Origin: Streptomyces sp. NBC_00461
Lineage (GTDB): Bacteria; Actinomycetota; Actinomycetes; Streptomycetales; Streptomycetaceae
Length of the DNA: 64,000 nt
Reading direction: 5' to 3'
Assembly: GCF_036013935.1 (NCBI RefSeq)
Contig: NZ_CP107902.1
Location: forward strand, 3,009,001-3,073,000
Part shown: positions 32,482-41,340 of the stretch, piece after piece
How positions within the stretch are numbered: the first letter of the stretch is position 1
Layout of the letters: each line of letters begins with the position of its first letter
The notes under the pieces: generated by a model
Database searches by the model: none
Told to the model about the DNA's origin: nothing
The model's input: the letters and a program-made list of their open reading frames with translations, nothing else
Made by a program: the position numbers and the translations under genes

Positions 32482-33780
32482 GTGAATTCCCTGCCTGTTC
32501 GTGTTCGGATCGGTGTTCTCGGACTTGCTCTGGCGGCAGGGCTGACCGCCCCCGCCACGGCGACCGCGAGTGCAAGCGCGACTGCGGCTGCGGCTGCGAC
32601 GGCCGATGCGACCGCCTCCCCCACGGTCGAGGAACAGCGGCTCGACAAGGCCGTGCCGCGGGAGATCCTGGAGCGGTCCGGGTTCGATGCGGTGGCGCCG
32701 CGGCTGGCCCGGCGGTTGGACAAGGCGCACTCGTACGCGGCGGCTCGGCGGGTCCTCGTGCACGAGGGGTCGGCGCTGTGGCGGCGGGCCGTGGACCGGG
32801 CGCAGGGGCGCGGCCCTGCGGGTGGGGATCTGGCCCGGGACGACGACCGGCCGCTGTACTGGGCCCGGCTCGCGATGACGCGGGAAGTGCGTACCTGGGA
32901 GCCGGGGTTCAAACTGGCTCCGAAGCAACGGGCCGCGCTCATCGATGCGTTGGAGCGCACCTCTCGTGGACAGACCGACGTCCGCCACCCGCACGGCAGG
33001 AAGACCGGGCGCGTTCTGGTCACCGGCTTCGATCCGTTCACACTGGACCGGGACATCCGGATCTCCAACCCCTCCGGGGCCACCGCGCTCGCCCTCGACG
33101 GCACGGTGATCGAGACGGCGGACGGGCCGGCGCGGGTCGAGACCGTGGTGTTCCCGGTGCGCTGGCGGGACTTCGCCGAGGGCACGGTGGAGCGCACGCT
33201 GCGGCCGTATATGAAGCAGGTGGATCTGTTCACCACCGTGAGCCAGGGGCGGGTCGGGCGGTTCGACGTGGAGCGGACCAACGGGGCCTGGCGCGGCGGC
33301 TTCCCGGACAACGACAACGTCAGCAGGACGGAGACCGTCCCGGTCACCGATCCCGCCTCGCAGCCGCAGTGGACGTCGACGACCCTGCCGTACAAGGAGA
33401 TCGTGGCCGCGAGGACAGGCCGGTTCCCGGTGTACGACCACACGGAGGTGACCGAGATACCGGCGGGCGGCACCGATCCGGTCGTACGGCCGAACGGACC
33501 GACCCCCGGTTCGACCGCGCGGGCCGGAGGCGGCGGCGACTACCTCTCCAACGAGATCGCCTACCGGGCGACGCTGCTGCGGGACCGGCTCGGGCTGCAC
33601 GACACCGTGCCGGGCGGCCATGTGCACACGCCGGTCCTGCAGTTCGGGACCGGCAACACCGATCCCTCGACCGGGACGGTCACGGACCCGGAGTTCCTTC
33701 AGAACCGGCGGGACATCATCGAGCAGATGCGGGCGATCCTGCGGACGGCGATCGAGGCGGCCGCACCGCTCAGGAGGTGA
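32482..33780 (+). CDS. Secreted pyroglutamyl-peptidase (C15) homologue lacking the catalytic cysteine
   Basis: The 432-residue protein has a Sec signal peptide (cleavage near ATATA, residue 26-32), a helical region, then a pyroglutamyl peptidase I domain beginning VLVTGFDPFTLDRDIRISNP (residues 178-197). The family triad is Glu-Cys-His. Glu is in FDVERTN (264) and His in GGHVHTP (382), but the cysteine position is Ser356 in GDYLSNEIAYR, where the family has a cysteine before Asn. I see no cysteine anywhere in the protein. It may be a serine-dependent enzyme or a binding protein. The GTG at 32482 follows GAAGGA. The stop overlaps the next, convergent gene by 11 bases. Confidence 0.82.
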   Translation: MNSLPVRVRIGVLGLALAAGLTAPATATASASATAAAAATADATASPTVEEQRLDKAVPREILERSGFDAVAPRLARRLDKAHSYAAARRVLVHEGSALWRRAVDRAQGRGPAGGDLARDDDRPLYWARLAMTREVRTWEPGFKLAPKQRAALIDALERTSRGQTDVRHPHGRKTGRVLVTGFDPFTLDRDIRISNPSGATALALDGTVIETADGPARVETVVFPVRWRDFAEGTVERTLRPYMKQVDLFTTVSQGRVGRFDVERTNGAWRGGFPDNDNVSRTETVPVTDPASQPQWTSTTLPYKEIVAARTGRFPVYDHTEVTEIPAGGTDPVVRPNGPTPGSTARAGGGGDYLSNEIAYRATLLRDRLGLHDTVPGGHVHTPVLQFGTGNTDPSTGTVTDPEFLQNRRDIIEQMRAILRTAIEAAAPLRR

Positions 33781-34576
33781 CGTCCTCGTCCTCGGACTCC
33801 TCCGCCTCCCCGTCGGCACGGTCCTCGTCGGTCTCCTCGCCCAGCAGGTCCCGCGCCAGCAGCGTCGCGCCCGCGACCGCGCCCGGCATCAGGAAGACGG
33901 CGACGAACGGGACCAGGAAGGCCAGGCCCAGGGGCGTGCCGAAGCCCCAGACCAGGGTCTTGCGGGAGCGCAGGAGGGCGAGGCGGGCGGGCAGGTCGAC
34001 GCCGCGGCGCTGGAGGGCGACCGCGGCGAGTTCCTCGGTGAGGAAGAAGCCGGTGACGAAGAAGCCGATCACCGGGACGGCGGTCTGTCCGACGAACGGG
34101 ATGAAGCCGAGGGCGAAGAGCAGGACGCCCCAGAGCACGGCGCGCACGACGATCCGGAGGCTGTCCCTGGCCGAGATCCACAACTCGCGCCACAGCGGCA
34201 GGCCGGACTCCGGCGCGGTGCCGTCCGGGGAGACGTCACGGTCGACCTTCTCGGAGAGGTTCTCGTAGAAGGGCTGCCCTATGAGCAGCGTGACCGCGGT
34301 GAAGGTGAGGACGGCGAGGAGGAGGGCGAGGGCGACGAGCACGGCGGTGAGGAAGCCACGGAAGAGACCCTGCCAGGGGCTCGTCCAGTCATCGGCGAAG
34401 GGGGTCGACCAGGCGACGAAGCCCTCGCCCCACAGGGCCAGCGCGATGAGTGCCGCCAGGTAGAGAACGAGGGTTATCAGCCCTGGTAGCAGCCCGAAGC
34501 CGTATTGCCTGCGGTGCCGGGCCGCCCAGCGTTGGCCCTTGAGCAGATAGGTAAAGCCCACCCCAAGATCGCGCAT
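33770..34576 (-). CDS. EI24/CysZ-like membrane protein
   Basis: The 268-residue protein has about six hydrophobic segments with the EI24-domain features MRDLGVGFTYLLKGQRWAAR, LLIGQPFYENLSEKVDRDV and LWGVLLFALGFIPFVGQTAV. Family members include the sulfate permease CysZ and other transport proteins. The C-terminal 20 residues are strongly acidic (EESEDEDVTS). TAAAGT ends six bases before the ATG at 34576. It overlaps the end of the pyroglutamyl-peptidase homologue by 11 bases on the opposite strand. Confidence 0.83.
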   Translation of the reverse strand: MRDLGVGFTYLLKGQRWAARHRRQYGFGLLPGLITLVLYLAALIALALWGEGFVAWSTPFADDWTSPWQGLFRGFLTAVLVALALLLAVLTFTAVTLLIGQPFYENLSEKVDRDVSPDGTAPESGLPLWRELWISARDSLRIVVRAVLWGVLLFALGFIPFVGQTAVPVIGFFVTGFFLTEELAAVALQRRGVDLPARLALLRSRKTLVWGFGTPLGLAFLVPFVAVFLMPGAVAGATLLARDLLGEETDEDRADGEAEESEDEDVTS

Positions 34577-34625
34577 GGGGGAACTTTATCGGGCAGGGGG
34601 TGGGGCGCCTGTCCGGGCTGCGGGC

Positions 34626-35489
34626 TCACGGGGTCGAGACGGCGACCACGACTCCCCGCTCCGCCGTCGGCGCGACCGCCGCGGTCACCCGTACCGCCGC
34701 TGCCCTTGCCACGCGCCCCGCCCGGGAGGCCGCCGCCAGCAACAGGGGCTGGAGTTGCTCCAGGCCGGACACCAGGAGTTCCTCCCCGGCGATCAGTACC
34801 GGCCGGGCCGCCTTCGTAGTCGCCGCCGCTGCCTCCGTGAGGTCGGCCAGGGGTGGCAACGTCGCCCGGACGACCCCGGCTCCGGCGGCCGCGGCGCGTT
34901 CGGCGAGGGCGACCTGGAGTGGCATCAGCGGGGCCAGGGCCGCGGTCAACGCGTCGGCGACGCGCCGGAGTTCAGGCGAGGACTCGCGCAGTACGTCGGC
35001 CGCGGCGCGCAGCACCGGGGTCACCGCGAGCAGCACCCCCGCGGCCATGCCCGCCACCGCGGGCAGCAGCGGGGACGTCGTCTCGACCAGGTCACCGAGG
35101 GCGTCAGCGAACTCCTCGACGGCCGGCTCGACCGCGTCCAGCACGGGCAGCAGGCTGTCACCGAGCGCCGTCAGCAGCGCCTGCGCCGGCTCGCTCACCG
35201 GGTGCACGGCAAGCGGCGCCCCGCTCGTCCCGAGGCGGGTCAGTGTGTCGACGATCCGGTAGAAGGCCTCCTGCGCCTGCGGCGACGCACTCGCCTCGGC
35301 CAGTTCCGCGGTGGTCTCGCGCAGCACGCGCAGCACCTCGGCACCCGAACCGTCCCGTGGGTCGAAGGTGTTGATCGCGATTCTGGTGATGTTCCCGGCC
35401 GTGTCCAGCAGCTGGCCGGTGATGTCGGTCGTGTTGCGGGCCATGCTCAGCATGTCGTCCCTGCTGGGGAGCGAGGGGATCGTAGCCAT
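34626..35489 (-). CDS. Alanine-rich helical protein of unknown function
   Basis: The 287-residue protein starts at the ATG at 35489 behind GAGGAG and is predicted mostly alpha-helical: long stretches of Ala, Leu, Val, Thr with regularly spaced acidic residues (LLPVLDAVEPAVEEFADALG, LVETTSPLLPAVAGMAAGVL). There is no signal peptide and no recognisable catalytic motif. Codon use and the ribosome site show it is a real gene. Amphipathic apolipoprotein-like repeats suggest binding to membrane or lipid, but this is inference. It is transcribed alone; the 271 bases beyond its start hold no gene. Confidence 0.65.
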   Translation of the reverse strand: MATIPSLPSRDDMLSMARNTTDITGQLLDTAGNITRIAINTFDPRDGSGAEVLRVLRETTAELAEASASPQAQEAFYRIVDTLTRLGTSGAPLAVHPVSEPAQALLTALGDSLLPVLDAVEPAVEEFADALGDLVETTSPLLPAVAGMAAGVLLAVTPVLRAAADVLRESSPELRRVADALTAALAPLMPLQVALAERAAAAGAGVVRATLPPLADLTEAAAATTKAARPVLIAGEELLVSGLEQLQPLLLAAASRAGRVARAAAVRVTAAVAPTAERGVVVAVSTP

Positions 35490-35760
35490 GGACTCTCCTC
35501 GGCCTGGGGCCCGGGTCGGGCGGTTCGGCTGCGGCGGTCGTCCTCAGCATGCCCCCATCCGGCGACGTGTGATGCGCCATCCGGGGTATCCGCGACGCGA
35601 ACTCCCTCTTGTTGCTGTTGAGTCGAACAGGCACATCTCGCCGTACCGATCTCAGGAAGCTCCGGAGGGCCCGGACCACGCGAAGGGGGAATTCGCCCAG
35701 GTCGGGCGGGCGTTGATCACCATGGCACACGCGAGCAGAGGCTGAGACCGAGGAGACCGG

Positions 35761-36912
35761 ATGACGCGAGAGATCCACGGCACCGTCGCGGACGGGTTCG
35801 AGGCGGTGCGTGAGGAGTTCGCCGCGTTGGTGGCGGGGGAACTGGCCGACTACGAGGGACAGTTGTGCGCGTACGTGCACGGCCGGAGGGTCGTCGACCT
35901 GTGGGCCGGTGACGGCAACGACGCCGAGTCGCTGTACGGGGTCTTCTCGTCGACCAAGGGCGCCGCGCACCTGGTCGTCGCGCTCCTCGTGCAGGACGGC
36001 ACGCTCGAACTGGACCGCAAAGTGACCTACTACTGGCCGGAGTTCGGGGTCGAGGGCAAGGCGGCGCTGACGCTGCGGGACCTGCTCGCGCACCGCGCCG
36101 GGCTGGTCGGGCTCGACGCCGGGTTCACCAGGGGCGAGCTGGCCGACGACCGTGTGATCGCCGAACGGCTCGCCGACCAGCGGCCGTTCTGGCGTCCGGG
36201 CACGGCCTTCGGCTACCACGCGCTCGTCATCGGCGCGCTCACCGGTGAGGTGGTACGCCGGGCCACCGGCCACACCCTCCAGGAGGTGTACGAGGAGCGG
36301 GTACGGGTGCCGTACGGGCTGGACTTCTTCCTGGGGCTGCCCGAGGCGCTGGAGCCCCGCTTCCGGTCGGTGCAGCCGATGGCTCCGACGCCGAGGCAGC
36401 AGGCCGCGCTGGACGCGACGCCGAGGGGCCCGCACACGCTCGCCTCGATCGCGCTCAACACGCATGTGCCCGAGCCGGGGGACCTGATGGACTACGCCAA
36501 CTCCCGCACCGTGCGCGCCAAGGGCCCGGCGTCGGCGGGCGGGGTGGCCGCCGCGCGCGGCCTGGCCGGGATGTACGCGGCGGCGATCAGCGAGGTGGCC
36601 GGGCGGCCGCCCCTGCTGAAGCCGGACACCGTCGCCGAGGTCGGCCAGGTCCACTCCGTCGGCTACGACCTGGTGGCCCGCATGCACAGTGCCTTCGGCC
36701 TCGGCTTCCAGGCGACGGCGGATGCCTGGCATCCGTTCCTGGGCGCGGGCGCGTTCGGTCACAGCGGTGCGGCCGGCTCACAGGCGTTCGCGGACCCTCG
36801 CAGTGGACTGGCCTACGGCTACACCCGCCGCCGTTGCGCCTTCCCGGGCGGCGCGGCCCCGGAGAACGCACGGCTGGTGAGGGCCGTGCACACGGCGGCG
36901 CTGGCCGTCTGA
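35761..36912 (+). CDS. Serine hydrolase, EstB / class C beta-lactamase type
   Basis: The 383-residue cytoplasmic protein starts at ATG 35761 behind GAGGAG. The nucleophile motif is SSTK (VFSSTKGAAHLV, about residue 65), the tyrosine motif is YHA in TAFGYHALVIG (YxN degenerate, as in EstB), and GHSGAAGSQAF is near the end. The group, which includes EstB and LpqK-like proteins, hydrolyses esters rather than penicillins. It is separate from the smaller hydrolase at 17.9 kb. Confidence 0.9.
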   Translation: MTREIHGTVADGFEAVREEFAALVAGELADYEGQLCAYVHGRRVVDLWAGDGNDAESLYGVFSSTKGAAHLVVALLVQDGTLELDRKVTYYWPEFGVEGKAALTLRDLLAHRAGLVGLDAGFTRGELADDRVIAERLADQRPFWRPGTAFGYHALVIGALTGEVVRRATGHTLQEVYEERVRVPYGLDFFLGLPEALEPRFRSVQPMAPTPRQQAALDATPRGPHTLASIALNTHVPEPGDLMDYANSRTVRAKGPASAGGVAAARGLAGMYAAAISEVAGRPPLLKPDTVAEVGQVHSVGYDLVARMHSAFGLGFQATADAWHPFLGAGAFGHSGAAGSQAFADPRSGLAYGYTRRRCAFPGGAAPENARLVRAVHTAALAV

Positions 36913-36949
36913 GCACCGGACCGGCCGACGTACCGCTCGAAGAACGACA

Positions 36950-36984
36950 AGAGGCCGCACCCCACGTCCAAGGGTGCGGCCTCT
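36950..36984. terminator. Bidirectional terminator between EstB-like and ohr genes
   Basis: A 13-base perfect stem (36950-36962 with 36972-36984) and nine-base loop lie between convergent stops at 36912 and 37004. Confidence 0.78.
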
Positions 36985-37003
36985 CGCGTACGCAACGAGC
37001 GCG

Positions 37004-37438
37004 TCAGACAAGCGTCACGGTGATGTTGCCGCGGGTCGCCTTCGAGTACGGGCAGACCTGGTGGGCCTTCTTCAGGAGGCCCTTCGCGGTCTCCGTGTCG
37101 ACGTTCGGGATCTCGGCGGAGATTTCGACGATGATGCCGAAGCCGTCGTCGTTCTTGCCGAGGCCGACCTTCGCGGTGACCGTCGCACCGGTGATGTCGG
37201 CCTTCTCCTGGCGGGCGACGACGCCCAGCGCGCCCTGGAAGCAGGCGCTGTAACCGGCCGCGAACAGCTGCTCCGGGTTGGTGCCGGCGCCGTTGCCGCC
37301 CAATTCCTTGGGCGGGTTGACGACGACGTCGAGCTTGCCGTCGTCGGTGGCGACCCGGCCGTCGCGACCGTTGTGTGCGGTGGCGACGGCCGTGTACAGG
37401 ACGTCGGTCTGCTGGATGCCGGTCTGCTGGATGGACAT
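37004..37438 (-). CDS. ohr: Organic hydroperoxide resistance protein
   Basis: The 144-residue OsmC/Ohr-family peroxidase reduces organic hydroperoxides with two cysteines. Cys66 in AAGYSACFQGAL and Cys129 in QVCPYSKATRGN match the Ohr catalytic pair, and LGGNGAGTNPEQLFAAGYSA is the Ohr (not OsmC) signature. The ATG at 37438 follows GAGGAGG. An Ohr regulator (OhrR, MarR family) is often adjacent; here the nearest MarR, at 38.7 kb, is divergent from the oxidoreductase gene instead. Confidence 0.94.
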   Translation of the reverse strand: MSIQQTGIQQTDVLYTAVATAHNGRDGRVATDDGKLDVVVNPPKELGGNGAGTNPEQLFAAGYSACFQGALGVVARQEKADITGATVTAKVGLGKNDDGFGIIVEISAEIPNVDTETAKGLLKKAHQVCPYSKATRGNITVTLV

Positions 37439-37543
37439 GCGGTTGTCTTCCTCCTCGGTCCGCCGCGACTCGCGCCCACGATCGACGGCGGTTTCGGAAA
37501 GAAGTTATCGCATACCGGAAAGCCGGCGACAGACCTGGAGTCG

Positions 37544-38542
37544 TCAGAGCTTGACGATCATCTTCCCGGTGTTGTCACCGCGCAGGACGCCGAGGAAGGC
37601 CTCCAGGTTGTTCTCGATGCCCTCGGCGACGGTCTCGCGGTACTTGAGCTGCCCCGAGGCGACCCAGGGGCCGACCTCCCGCACGAACTCGGGCTGCAGG
37701 TCGTAGTGGTCGCCGACGAGAACGCCCTCGACGCGGAGGCGGTTCTGCAGGATCTTGACCATGTTGCGCGGGCCGACGGCCGGCTCGGTCGAGTTGTACT
37801 GCGAGATCATGCCGCAGATCACGGCCCGCCCCTTGAGGTTGAGCGCGCCGATCGCGGCCTCCAGGTGCTCGCCGCCGACGTTGTCGAAGTAGACGTCGAT
37901 GCCGTCGGGGGCGGCCTCCTTGAGCTGCTCCCAGACCGGGCCGTTCTTGTAGTTGAAGGCGGCGTCGAAGCCGTACTCCTCGATGAGGACCTTGACCTTC
38001 TCGTCGGAGCCGGCGGAGCCGATGACCCGCGAGGCACCCTTGAGCCTGGCGATCTGGCCGACCTGGCTGCCGACGGCACCCGCGGCGCCGGACACGAAGA
38101 CGGCGTCGCCCTCCTTGAACGCGCCGACCCGCAGCAGACCCGCGTACGCCGTCAGGCCGGTCATGCCGAGGACGCCGAGGTACGTGCTCAGCGGCGCGGC
38201 CTCCGGGTCGACCTTGACGGCGGTTTTCGCGTCCACGACCGCGTACTCGCGCCAGCCGAGGAAGTGCAGGAGGTGGTCGCCGACGGCTACGCCCTCGGCG
38301 TTGGAGGCGATGACCTCGCCGACCGCGCCGCCCTGCATGACCTTGCCGAGCTCGAAGGGCGCGACGTACGACTTCGCGTCACTCATGCGGCCGCGCATGT
38401 ACGGGTCGACGGAGAGGTACTGGTTGCGGACCAGCACCTGCCCCTCGCCCGGCGTCCCGACCTCGGTCTCGACCAGGGCGAAGTCCTCTGGCTTCGGCCA
38501 GCCGACGGGACGGCTGAGCAGGTGCCATTCGCGGTTGATCAT
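37544..38542 (-). CDS. NADP-dependent oxidoreductase (MDR superfamily, leukotriene-B4-dehydrogenase-like)
   Basis: The 332-residue zinc-free reductase has the family start NREWHLLSRPVGWPKPEDF, LSVDPYMRGRMSDAKSYVAP, a nucleotide-binding AVFVSGAAGAVGSQVGQIAR, and DVYFDNVGGEHLEAAI. Members reduce alpha,beta-unsaturated ketones and aldehydes with NADPH. AAAGG precedes the ATG at 38542. It is divergent from a MarR gene, and TTCAG boxes close to its start suggest repression by that protein. Confidence 0.93.
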   Translation of the reverse strand: MINREWHLLSRPVGWPKPEDFALVETEVGTPGEGQVLVRNQYLSVDPYMRGRMSDAKSYVAPFELGKVMQGGAVGEVIASNAEGVAVGDHLLHFLGWREYAVVDAKTAVKVDPEAAPLSTYLGVLGMTGLTAYAGLLRVGAFKEGDAVFVSGAAGAVGSQVGQIARLKGASRVIGSAGSDEKVKVLIEEYGFDAAFNYKNGPVWEQLKEAAPDGIDVYFDNVGGEHLEAAIGALNLKGRAVICGMISQYNSTEPAVGPRNMVKILQNRLRVEGVLVGDHYDLQPEFVREVGPWVASGQLKYRETVAEGIENNLEAFLGVLRGDNTGKMIVKL

Positions 38543-38590
38543 GACGAGAGCCTTTCAGGCGTGTGTGGGCAATGCTTCAGATGCGAATAC

Positions 38591-38628
38591 TTCAGCACCT
38601 GAAACAACCATGCTCCTGAATATTTCAG
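38591..38628. promoter_or_regulatory. Twin MarR-type palindromes
   Basis: TTCAG-CAC-CTGAA (38591-38603) and CTGAA-TAT-TTCAG (38616-38628) are perfect 13-base dyads built from the same five-base arm in opposite order, 12 bases apart. Further single TTCAG units lie at 38554 and 38576. They lie in the 115-base gap between the oxidoreductase and MarR genes. Confidence 0.75.
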
Positions 38629-38657
38629 CTTGTCAAGTAACGGGGTACGCTGATCCC

Positions 38658-39104
38658 ATGGCCACACCACCGAAGACCCCTCGTCCCGATGAACTGACCC
38701 TGGAGGTCGTCGAGCTCATCGGTGACATCGTGGCCCGCTATCACGAGGACTACGAGGACGCCGCGGCCGAGCACTCGCTGACCGGCGCCCAGGCCCGTCT
38801 GCTGAGTCTGCTCTCCCTGGAACCGCTGCCCATGCGCAAACTGGCCCAGAAACTCAGGTGCGAGCCGTCCAATGTGACCGGCATCGTCGACCGCCTGGAG
38901 TCCCGTGGCCTGGTGGAACGCCGCTCCGACCCGGCCGACCGGCGCGTGAAGCTGGCGGCGGCTACGCAGGAGGGCCGACGGGTGGCCAAGGACCTGCGCG
39001 AGTCCCTGCGCTTCGCGCGCGAACCGCTGGCGGGGCTCGGCAAGGAGGAACGGATGGCACTGAGGGGCTTGCTGCGGCGGATGCTGCAGCAGACCGAGGA
39101 CTGA
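38658..39104 (+). CDS. MarR-family regulator
   Basis: The 148-residue protein starts at the ATG at 38658; TACGCT ends six bases before it. The winged helix-turn-helix is LPMRKLAQKLRCEPSNVTGI then VDRLESRGLVERRSDPADRR, with the standard wing RRSDPADRR. One cysteine (LRCEPS) lies in the recognition region, rather than in the OhrR position. The palindromes in front of it suggest autoregulation and repression of the divergent oxidoreductase, responding to a phenolic or electrophilic compound. Confidence 0.92.
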   Translation: MATPPKTPRPDELTLEVVELIGDIVARYHEDYEDAAAEHSLTGAQARLLSLLSLEPLPMRKLAQKLRCEPSNVTGIVDRLESRGLVERRSDPADRRVKLAAATQEGRRVAKDLRESLRFAREPLAGLGKEERMALRGLLRRMLQQTED

Positions 39105-39126
39105 GGCCGACAGGATCCGGCATACG

Positions 39127-39163
39127 AGAGGTCCGGCGCACGGGACGTGTGCGCCGGACCTCT
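39127..39163. terminator. Bidirectional terminator between marR-like gene and sugar permease
   Basis: A perfect 15-base stem, 39127-39141 with 39149-39163, and GGGACGT loop separate the convergent stops at 39104 and 39209. Confidence 0.78.
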
Positions 39164-39208
39164 TCGAACAGGGAGCGTTCCGGGCGGCTCAGCTCCTCTT
39201 GCGGGTCG

Positions 39209-40231
39209 TCATGTCTTCTTGCGGCCCGTCATGACGCGCTGGACCAGGATGAACGCGCACAGCAGCACGCCGGTGGCGATCTTCGTCCACCAGGAGCTGA
39301 GCGTGCCCTCGAACTGGATGATGCTCTTGATCAGGCCCAGCACCAGCACTCCGAACAGGGTGCCCACCACATAGCCGGAACCGCCCGTCAGCAGCGTGCC
39401 GCCGATGACGACCGCGGCGATTGCGTCGAGTTCCATGCCGGTCGCGTGCAGCGGGTCACCGGACTGGATGTAGAGGGTGAACAGCAGACCGGCGAGCGCC
39501 GAGCAGAAGCCGCTCACCGTGTACACGGCGATCGTCGTGCCGCCCTGCGGGAGACCCATCAGCAGGGCCGACTGACCGTTGCCGCCGATGGCGTACACGC
39601 GCCGCCCGAAGCGGGTGTAGTGCAGGACGTAGAACGCCACGGCGAGGACGACCAGCGAGACGATCGCGCCGATCGACAGGAACCCCATCCCCAGCGACAC
39701 CTGCGTCTGGGCCATGCTGCTGACCGCGGAGTCACTGATGGAGATCGACTCCTTGCTGATGACCAGGCACAGGCCGCGGAAGAGGAAGAGACCGGCGAGG
39801 GTCACGATGAAGGGCTGGATCTCGAAGTTGTGGATGACGTAGCCCATCAGGAAGCCACCGAACGCGCCCACGACCAGCGCCATGGGGATCACGAGCAGCA
39901 GCGGCACCCCCTGACGCTCCACCAGCCAGGCCGTGAACATGGTCGTGAAGCCGATCACCGAGCCGACGGACAGGTCGATGCCGCCGGACAGGATGACGAA
40001 GGTGACACCGACCGCGGCCACCAGCAGATAGCTGTTGTCGATGAACAGGTTCAGGAAGACCTGCGGTTCGGCGAACCCGTAGTACTGGTACCGGCCCAGG
40101 CCCACCCCGTACATCACGAGGAAGAGCAGGGCCGTCGCCGCGACGGGCAGACGCCGGTCGCCCAGCAGACGCTGGGCCTTGGACGGGGTACGGCTGTCCG
40201 CAGCCGTGGGGCTCTGGGTGGTCGCGCTCAT
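39209..40231 (-). CDS. Furanose-type ABC transporter permease (YjfF-like)
   Basis: The 340-residue membrane protein has about eight to ten TM segments and the RbsC-family signature VGVTFVILSGGIDLSVGSVIG, with the EAA-type loop GGNGQSALLMGLP. Its ATG (40229-40231) overlaps the TGA of the preceding permease by one base. It is the last gene of a four-gene operon, SBP-ATPase-permease-permease. Two unequal permeases with this operon order match the YtfQRT-YjfF galactofuranose system, in which YjfF is the second permease. Confidence 0.88.
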   Translation of the reverse strand: MSATTQSPTAADSRTPSKAQRLLGDRRLPVAATALLFLVMYGVGLGRYQYYGFAEPQVFLNLFIDNSYLLVAAVGVTFVILSGGIDLSVGSVIGFTTMFTAWLVERQGVPLLLVIPMALVVGAFGGFLMGYVIHNFEIQPFIVTLAGLFLFRGLCLVISKESISISDSAVSSMAQTQVSLGMGFLSIGAIVSLVVLAVAFYVLHYTRFGRRVYAIGGNGQSALLMGLPQGGTTIAVYTVSGFCSALAGLLFTLYIQSGDPLHATGMELDAIAAVVIGGTLLTGGSGYVVGTLFGVLVLGLIKSIIQFEGTLSSWWTKIATGVLLCAFILVQRVMTGRKKT

Positions 40232-41340
40232 CACGACACCTCCATCTTCGGAGCGGCGTCGGTCTCCGCGGCGGTGTCCGCCGAAGCCACGGCCGTCTTG
40301 GCGCCACTCTTCGCGCCGAACCGGGCGCCGAACTTGGCACCGAAGACCTTGGCGCGGAACTTCGGGGACTGGAGCAGGCAGACGACGATGACGACGGCGG
40401 CCTTGAAGACCAGGTTGGTCTGGGTCGGCACACCGATGGTGTAGATCGTGGTCGTCAGGGTCTGGATGACGAGGGCGCCGACCACCGTGCCGCCGATGGA
40501 GAACCGGCCGCCCAGCAGTGAGGTGCCGCCGATCACCACCGCGAGGATCGCGTCGAGTTCGATCCACAGACCGGCGTTGTTGCCGTCCGCGGCCGAGGTG
40601 TTGGAGCTGATCATCAGGCCCGCGATGGCGGCGCACAGCGCGCAGAACACGTACACCATGATCTTGATGCGCCGGGACCTGATCCCCACGAGGCGGCTGG
40701 CCTCGGCATTGCCGCCGACCGCCTCGATCAGCAGCCCGAGCGCCGTGCGGCGGGTCAGCGCCACGGTGACGGCCACGACCACGGCCACCACGAAGATGGA
40801 GAACGGCAGCGTCAGCCAGTAGCCGCCGCCGATCAGCTCGTACGGCTTGCTTTCGATGGTGATGATCTGGCCGTCGGTGATCAGCTGGGCGACACCGCGT
40901 CCGGCGACCATGATGATCAGCGTGGCGATGATCGGCTGGATGCCCATCCTGGCGACCAGGAAGCCGTTCCACAGGCCGCAGACGACCGCGGCCAGCAGGC
41001 CCAGGCCCATGGCGAGCAGCACCCCGGACAGGGCGCCCTGGTCGGCCTGGTGGCTGATGTAGGAGCAGGCGAGTGCCCCGGTGATGGCGACCACGGCACC
41101 GACGGAGAGGTCGATGCCGCCGGTGGCGATGACCACGGTCATGCCGACCGCCACCAGGATGAGGGGCGATCCGAACAGCACGATCGAGACGAGGCTGCCG
41201 TAGAGATGGCCGTCCGTCATCTTGACCGAGAAGAAGTCAGGGGTGAAGGGCACGTTGACGAGCAGCAGGAAGACAAGGACCGCGACCGGCCAGAACAGGT
41301 GGTGGTGTGTCAGTGCTCGCCATCGGGAAGTGGTGCTCAC
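40231..41340 (-). CDS. Furanose-type ABC transporter permease (YtfT-like)
   Basis: The 369-residue permease starts with GTG at 41340, overlapping the ATPase stop by four bases (GTGA). It has the RbsC-type motif VGMTVVIATGGIDLSVGAVV and GLLIEAVGGNAEASRLVGI, with about nine TM segments. The last 40 residues form an unusual basic and acidic tail with FGAKFGARFGAKSGAK repeats, extending beyond the membrane part; its role is unclear. Confidence 0.88.
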   Translation of the reverse strand: MSTTSRWRALTHHHLFWPVAVLVFLLLVNVPFTPDFFSVKMTDGHLYGSLVSIVLFGSPLILVAVGMTVVIATGGIDLSVGAVVAITGALACSYISHQADQGALSGVLLAMGLGLLAAVVCGLWNGFLVARMGIQPIIATLIIMVAGRGVAQLITDGQIITIESKPYELIGGGYWLTLPFSIFVVAVVVAVTVALTRRTALGLLIEAVGGNAEASRLVGIRSRRIKIMVYVFCALCAAIAGLMISSNTSAADGNNAGLWIELDAILAVVIGGTSLLGGRFSIGGTVVGALVIQTLTTTIYTIGVPTQTNLVFKAAVVIVVCLLQSPKFRAKVFGAKFGARFGAKSGAKTAVASADTAAETDAAPKMEVS

